Shown piece by piece: positions 58,644 through 64,000 of a DNA stretch of 64,000 bases (the first letter of the stretch is position 1; each line of letters begins with the position of its first letter). Below the pieces are notes generated by a model, which was not told where the DNA came from, ran no database searches, and saw nothing but the letters and a program-made list of their open reading frames with translations. The translations under genes were made by a program, and so were the position numbers. Source of the DNA: Lentinus brumalis (Eukaryota; Basidiomycota; Agaricomycetes; Polyporales; Polyporaceae); contig MARA01000018.1 of the NCBI GenBank assembly GCA_001792895.1, forward strand, positions 682,001-746,000. Direction: 5' to 3'.

Positions 58644-59545
58644 GCAATCGCTGTGAATATGCCGGTCCGACGCATAGATTTTCCTGTTCCGCACTGTACT
58701 GCTGTGCCAATCATGCGATAATGATGTGATCAGGTATCATGCTGCAAGACTCGTCGCGACTACTTGCAGGTTGACAACATAACATACTACCTACCAACAA
58801 ATGAGGATACTCGAGGCGTGTGTGCGATCCCGTGGCGTATGTGGCGAAGAAAGACGGTGTCATTTGATTGTTGCATACTTACCGAAGGGCAGCTGAGGGT
58901 GGATCATCCAGCACCTGTTATGTGTTATGTGTTCGCTCATGCATATGATGAATTTGAATCCAATAGTTCATGCTACTTGTCCTATCGCACGCATTAAGTG
59001 AGCTTACGAACACCTACTTATCCTTATGTTGTAGGACTCGGACGTGTGAACGACATCTGACAGGACAACCTTGGCATCTGGGCGACCCGCTCGGCTGCGA
59101 ACCCTGCATCCTAAGGTCTCACTTGATTGTCTGCAGAGAAAATTGCAAGGATCAAATCCAGGAGGACATGTCATGTCAGTGTGCGCATCCGAAATTCGCT
59201 GCTTTGCCCCACGAGGGGCTAGGCCGTCGTAGAACGTCGTAGGATGAGTGTCCGTATATGGTTATTCTCCGGCGCTCCGATCTTCAACCGTGCGACTCGC
59301 CGCTGTCAGTGACAACCGTTCAAATCATGGGCCCAGCAAGACTCAAAAGCCGAGCTCGCTCAACTACTCCTCTGATCATTCAAAATTACAGGTCTCAACT
59401 CGTGTGCAGCTCTGCTTGTGCGCAGTAAGTCTCTCTACTACACTTATAGCTGTCTCGACTCCGGTATCAACCAGGCTTCAAGAGGTTGAACTGTACTTCT
59501 CATCTCGTAGAGTGCACAAGAAGACTCGTGACGCCACGCCACGTC
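58644..59545. other. intergenic, no gene seen
   Basis: No supported coding sequence between MFS copy 2 and the F-box gene. A 16-nt word (CGTCGTAGGATGAGTG) near 59231 recurs near 61377. Confidence 0.4.
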
Positions 59546-60855
59546 ATGTCGTTTTTGACCCTCCCACCCGAGCTTACCGACTACATCATCTCGTTCTTGC
59601 GGAATGACAGGCGGACTCTATGCGCATGTACACGAGTTTGCAAAGGGTGGCTCCCGGCCAGCCGCGCCTACCTTTTCGACACCATACGGTTCAAAACTCC
59701 CCGCTCCTATACTGTCTTCGTCGAACAGGTGCTAGGATCGCGGTCAACGCTCCCGTACCTGGCCCTGATACACGGGATCGCAATTGTCAGCCCCGATGGC
59801 TTCCTGAACCAATACCTCGCTGACAAGTTCATGCGTGACATGCACGGGAACCTCCCCAATCTCCGCATCCTCCGCATCTCCTACGTTGACTGGGGGCACC
59901 TTACCACGTCTGACACGTGGAAGTACCTCGACGTCAACATGACCTCGCCTTTTCCCCAGCTGACGAAATTGGCTATCAATCATGCGGTGCTTCCCTCGGA
60001 TCGCGTCCTGACACGGCTTCTAGTATCGTTGCCGTGTTTGACAAACCTCTCCCTTCGCAGCCTCTCCTTCCGCTCCCAGGGGACGCTCGCTCTCCTAGAA
60101 AACGAAGCTGCGCCACCACACCGCTCGACAACATTGGGGACACTGTGGATAGACGGGGCGGACGATTTTGTCACACCGTTCCTGTGCTGGTTCGTGGAAC
60201 AATTCCATGACGCGCGTGTCTCCCTCCGGGAGTTGGGCTGCACACCGAAGCGATGGACCCCAGCGAGCGCGAGCCTGCTCGAGGCACTGGGACCAGCGCC
60301 ATTGCTGAGCACGCTGCTCATGCCTTTTCCGCATCGCCTGGAAGGTGCGCCTATTTGCGAGACAACCCACTGCCCAGTGCCCATCAGGACTGACTCATCT
60401 TGTATGGCAGATGTAGAGCGCGTCTCCCTTTCTCAGCTGACAAATCTCACCCGCCTCAACGTGCTCCTGAGAGGACGGTACCCCACTGCCACGTCCTGGG
60501 CCGACTTCGCGCACATGTTGGAGTCACTCGGACGCAACCCCGAACCCATCTCTCCGTGGCGCTTTGCTACTATCCTACCACGCCCGACGAGTGGAAGAGC
60601 TTGGATGGTCCGGGGCTTGAGCTGCTCGATCCTGTTCTGGATCAGCTGGCCTCTGCGAGTGCTCCTGCGTCCATGCCTGGGGAGAGGCCCCGAGCTCCTG
60701 CGTTCAAGTTCGTGTGCTACGTCCACCAGCCGGAGCACTCGCACGTTAGGAAGTGCGATGTGGACAGTCTCGTCAAGAGAAAGCTGAAGACCTCGGCGGA
60801 GCGCGGTGTCGTGAGCGGGAGACTGATGACAACCGCATGGTCAGGAGAGTTGTAG
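59546..60855 (+). CDS. F-box/LRR-like protein, frame break near C-terminus
   Basis: Likely SCF ubiquitin ligase receptor. The ATG at 59546 opens directly into an F-box: MSFLTLPPELTDYIISFL, then CTRVCKGWLPASRAYLFDTI, the classic arrangement. LRR-like strands follow (LPNLRILRISYVDW, FPQLTKLAINHAVLP, LPCLTNLSLRSLSF, VSLRELGC). A probable intron, a multiple of three, lies at about 60344-60409. Around 60545 the frame must slip by one to continue into HLSVALCYYPTTPDEWKSLD, ELLDPVLDQLA and the basic tail to the stop at 60855; the original frame stops at 60787. The slip is in a C-rich run, so sequencing error is plausible. A decayed copy of this 3' end lies at 62080-62445. About 430 aa. Confidence 0.75.
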
Positions 60856-61124
60856 GGCAGTACTCGTGCGCGTGAATCCCGACAACTGTTGAGCCAGACG
60901 GTGCCCCCTCCCCCCCTCCTACTGCTATTCTCCGTTCTGGTGTCCAAAACTGTATCATATGATAGCTCTGTATGCTTAATGATATATGCATCACAGCCGC
61001 GTCTCAGTGACAATTTTATCCGCCGCCAGTACTCCAAAAATGTAGGTCGTCCTGGAACCACAACCGCCACGGGCCCCCAGTTCGTTACAAGACCTGGCGA
61101 GGTGGAAAAGAGATTCAGAAAAAG
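60856..61124. other. intergenic
   Basis: 3' side of the F-box gene, up to the tRNA. Contains a short C-rich tract near 60903. Nothing coding. Confidence 0.4.
61119..61123 (-). terminator. RNA polymerase III terminator
   Basis: A run of five T on the minus strand, two bases past the tRNA-like gene end. This is the usual Pol III stop signal and supports transcription of that gene. Confidence 0.6.
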
Positions 61125-61201
61125 TGTCCCAGGGAGGATTCGAGCCTCCGTCTTCACGGGTTTGCCACAACGTGATGATCTAACCACTAATCGACAAGGA
61201 C
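61125..61201 (-). tRNA. tRNA-His(GTG)-like, enlarged anticodon loop
   Basis: A cloverleaf can be drawn on the minus strand. The acceptor stem GTCCTTG pairs with CTGGGAC (one T-T mismatch, one G-T). The D arm is GATTAGTGGTTAGATC. The anticodon stem TCACG/CGTGA encloses TTGTGGC plus AAACC. The variable loop is AGAC. The T arm is GGAGG CTCGAAT CCTCC. Removing five bases gives a standard 72-nt tRNA with the loop TTGTGGC and anticodon GTG. The extra five bases sit at the canonical tRNA intron position 37/38, so a very short intron is possible; a pseudogene with an insertion is the alternative. A T5 terminator follows. No CCA is encoded, as expected in eukaryotes. Confidence 0.65.
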
Positions 61202-62079
61202 GTTGCGATGATATTCGTCCGGTGGTAGATGGGTTGATGCAGGTTTACCCGGTGCCTGATACTTAAGCGACGAGGAGGTGATGTGAGGTATTGGGAAACG
61301 TACGGCGGTCTCTAGACCTCTTCAGTCGTATCATCGCTCGACATGCATGCTTTCACGCTCAGAGGCGGGCCTGAGCCGTCGTAGGATGAGTGGCCAGGAA
61401 TGGCAATCAGCGTCTATTGGTGTCTCCTCCTTCCACCGTGTCCGGATTCGTCGTCCACCATCTTTCCGTATGGCAGGTTCCGCACTGACACTGGTAGTTA
61501 ACTGGTTCTGCCCGATTAAAGCTGCCGTTTTCTGCTGCCAGGGAAGACGCGTTTGAGTACCACTTCCCAAACGGCGAACTACGTATACTTACGCTGATCG
61601 ATGAAGGATTTCAGGGATGCGCTTGCTCGCGTTCTGCAATTCATCGGTCGTTCGTAGCCAATGATGATAGAACGTGATCCTACGTGCTACAGGACCTACC
61701 GCGTTTGACGTGTATGTGCAGTGTAGGTACTATGGACAAATATTTGCAACGGGCCCCGAAGGATCGGAAGTATTGCCTTCAACCGGACAATTGGCAGGTT
61801 GGGTCCTCTTTTGTGCTGCCGCACATAGCCTACTCACCCCTAAGTACATCCAGACTCAATAATGTCGATCTCAACGCGTCGAAGACCGCCACGCTGTCCG
61901 TCACACCCAACTCGATGGCGCTCCCTACTCTCCTCCAAGCACGGTCTCGATCCCTATTGACGACGAGTGAGTGTGCTCTTTGAGCTAGTGTTGCAGAATT
62001 GAAGAGTGGTACTGACCCGGGCATGTCGTCCCTAGAGAAGGCGTGCCTGCAACCATCCCTTCGCTCACTTCACAAACCT
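61202..62079. other. intergenic, no gene seen
   Basis: Short frames only, none recognisable. Includes the second copy of the 16-nt word noted near 59231. Confidence 0.4.
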
Positions 62080-62445
62080 TGGCGAGGGCCTCGCGCACAG
62101 ACGGTCACGCCGCTGCGAACCGTGTTGATATGTGTCTGTTATCATCGTCTGGTACCTGACGGATGGCTGTCCGTGCCCAGTCCGTCCTGCGCAACTGAGT
62201 GCTCGTACTGCTCGACCCAGTCCTGGACAAGGTCGACAGGCGGGCGAGACATCCAGCGGGCGCGGAAACTCCGGGTCCTAGTCCGCCGACGCCGGGAAGA
62301 TGTCCACGTTCGCGTGCTGCGTCGACTCACGCGAAAGATCGACAACCTCCTCCGTTCGAGCCTAACCCCGGCTCAAGCTGTCGGCTGATCGCGGCCTTGT
62401 GAATGGGAAGACGACGACGCATCTCAACGATCGATTCGGCCAGCG
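62080..62445 (+). pseudogene. decayed 3' fragment of the F-box gene
   Basis: The sequence aligns by eye with the last part of the F-box gene at 59546-60855. Matching pieces across frames include VLVLLDPVLDKVDRR against LELLDPVLDQLA, CVCYHRLVPDGW against ALCYYPTTPDEW, and LKLSADRGLVNGKTTT against LKTSAERGVVSGR. The frame changes at least twice and no F-box or upstream LRR part is present. It is a partial duplication that has lost coding capacity. Confidence 0.55.
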
Positions 62446-63324
62446 GTGTTGACTTTCAATGATACTCCAGTGCACATCCCCCCCTGGCTCAAACGCATTT
62501 GCGCCGATTTGGATTGTCCAGAACGCCCCGGTGGTGTCTACGCCGGACTCTGCGCTTGTGCCCGAGACGTTCGCGCCGCCGGGGATCGGGGATGGCATGC
62601 AGCGTCGCTGCAGAAGTCGCCGAAGTGCTTCTGCTGTCATGACGCAGCACCCGACCGCCAGGCATGCGCCTTGACACGCTGCCTCGAGGAGCTCTGGACG
62701 AGTTGGCTTCGTTGTCTGCTACCTGGAGGAGAAGCGCGAAGTGTGCTGCGTTGACCAGCCGATGGACGAGCTTGCGCAACACCGGTCGACCATAAGCAAC
62801 ATCGGCGCCCGAAACCGAGGTCCTCTGCCATGGAGCACGCGACGCTGTTTCGTCCCCCCGCGTTGATACCTTTCAACGACAGTCGCCTGTGCCAGAAAGC
62901 AGAAGCCATGACTGCGTTTCCTCCCGTGCTCTCCCGCTCGCAGTGGATCGTTCTCCGCATGATGTCACGCTGACGATAGTGTCCAAACGAAATCAATAAT
63001 GATAGTGTGTGATCCCAAGTACGTGCTACAGGTGTCGTGTCTGACTTCATTTCGTACAGTCGTGTATGCGTATATCCCAGACAAATTTCCAAAGAACGAC
63101 GGAGGATCAGAAGAACAAGCTCTGAAGAGAGAAAGAATGTCCGTAGCCTCAAGAGAAAGCGAAGAATGCAAAGAGTGGTAGACTAGCGGACTAGCGATGC
63201 GCGAATGGGTGCGTGAGAGTGAACTACACGTGCGATCGGGAAGACGGTGAGCGTTGGACGTGACCATGCAGAGCGACACGGACTTACAAAGTACAACAGA
63301 AATCGCGATGTTTGTGGCGGTCGT
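62446..63324. other. intergenic, hydrophobin 3' side
   Basis: No supported gene. The right end is probably the 3' untranslated region of the hydrophobin on the minus strand. Confidence 0.4.
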
Positions 63325-64000
63325 TCAGAGCTCGAGGTCGATGGGAACACAACCGATGTTGATGAGTCCCTCTGTGATGGCCATGATGGCGTCAGCAAAG
63401 GCTTCTCCACCAGATAACAAACGAGATACGCACGGTAGGTGTTGTTGTTGCAACACACAGGCTTTTGGTTACTGAAGACGCGCATACAATCAGTGAGTAC
63501 CATCGTCACATGGTCAGCAGTAGGACTTACCACTCGGTACCACCGCCCAGCCCAAGCGTGTCGATGGGCGAGCACGACGTCCCGGATAGACCGAGGTCGT
63601 CTGTGATGTCGATCCCGAGCGACGAGAGGACGGAGCTCATCTCTGGGCTCTTCGAGTCCTTGACGGAGTCGCAGCACTGGATCTCGCCCGTGTTGCACTG
63701 ACCGCCGGACGAAGCAGACCCGGAGCCTGGAGAGGAAGAGCCCGTCGGCAGGGGAGCAGCGATGACCCCGGTGCTGACGCCGAGCGTGCTAGTGGCCGTG
63801 ACTGTCGAGGTACGCCCTTGCGTTTCGGTCTCGGTCTCGGTCTCCGTCGCGGTGCGCGTCTCGGTCTGCGTGCGGGTCTGGACGACGGTGACGGTCTGCG
63901 TAGGCGGGTAGTCCGTGACCGTTGCAGTTGTCGTGCGCGTGTAGGTCGTGCCGCGGCGCGTGGAAGTCGCCGTCGCGGTGGACGTGCGGACAACGGTCGC
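63325..64000 (-). CDS. class I hydrophobin with Thr-rich N-terminal extension (partial)
   Basis: The C-terminal part of a secreted hydrophobin; the start lies beyond the right window edge. Exons are beyond 64000 to 63531, 63471-63434 and 63371-63325. The eight cysteines are all here: QCNTGEIQCCDSVKD, then SGTSCSPIDTLG, then TECSNQKPVCCNNNTY split by an intron, then INIGCVPIDLEL and stop. Class I membership follows from the spacing. Ahead of Cys1 is an unusual extension of at least 100 residues, dense in Thr, Val, Glu and Arg (for example TVTVVQTRTQTETRTATETE), then a Ser/Gly linker. The mature domain is otherwise typical, and the short C-terminus contrasts with the long-tailed hydrophobin at 47962. 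Confidence 0.9.

Overview
The window reads as nuclear DNA of a filamentous basidiomycete, most likely an agaricomycete. Almost every gene is cut by many short introns of about 50-65 nt, including the histone H4 gene. Two eight-cysteine class I hydrophobins are present, together with F-box/leucine-rich proteins, a fungal CK1-type kinase relic, drug-transporter genes and a fungal cyclopropane-fatty-acid synthase. Placement below Agaricomycetes is not attempted. Exon joins were worked out by hand from splice sites. Where the exon lengths are quoted as summing to whole codons (ERG25, CFA synthase, MYND, DnaJ, DUF262, tau55-like, MFS at 41606, hydrophobin at 47962), the model is well constrained.

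Left third (1-20800): ERG25 sterol C-4 methyl oxidase (-), an unknown basidiomycete-type protein (+), a broken CK1-like kinase (+), an F-box protein with an unusually long intron (+), a cyclopropane-fatty-acyl-phospholipid synthase (-) and a MYND zinc-finger protein (-). Two stretches, 9970-13104 and 15086-19958, hold no gene I can defend.

Middle (21300-46500): a DnaJ/DnaJ-X chaperone (+); a nuclear-looking DUF262 (GmrSD N-terminal type) protein built from 13 exons, three of them only 16, 7 and 10 nt (+); a giant sacsin-like protein with two Hsp90-type ATPase regions and a C-terminal BTB domain (-); a decayed, intron-containing copy of the ATP synthase OSCP gene (-); histone H4 (-) divergent from a TFIIIC tau55-like subunit (+); a DHA1-type MFS transporter (+); and a WRAP73/WDR8-type WD40 protein (+).

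Right third (47900-64000): a hydrophobin carrying an approximately 250-residue Leu-Pro-Ile-Ser type repeat tail (+), two tandem paralogous 14-TM-type MFS transporters, the first with a one-base frame break (+), an F-box protein (+) with a decayed partial copy of its 3' end 1.5 kb downstream, a tRNA-His-like gene with a 5-nt enlarged anticodon loop (-), and a second hydrophobin with a Thr-rich N-terminal extension running off the window (-).

The most unusual items are the hydrophobin with the repeat tail, the DUF262 protein with its microexon cluster and Arg-Asp tail, the convergent sacsin-BTB giant next to it, and the OSCP pseudogene. Several genes carry isolated indels, which may be real decay or assembly error.
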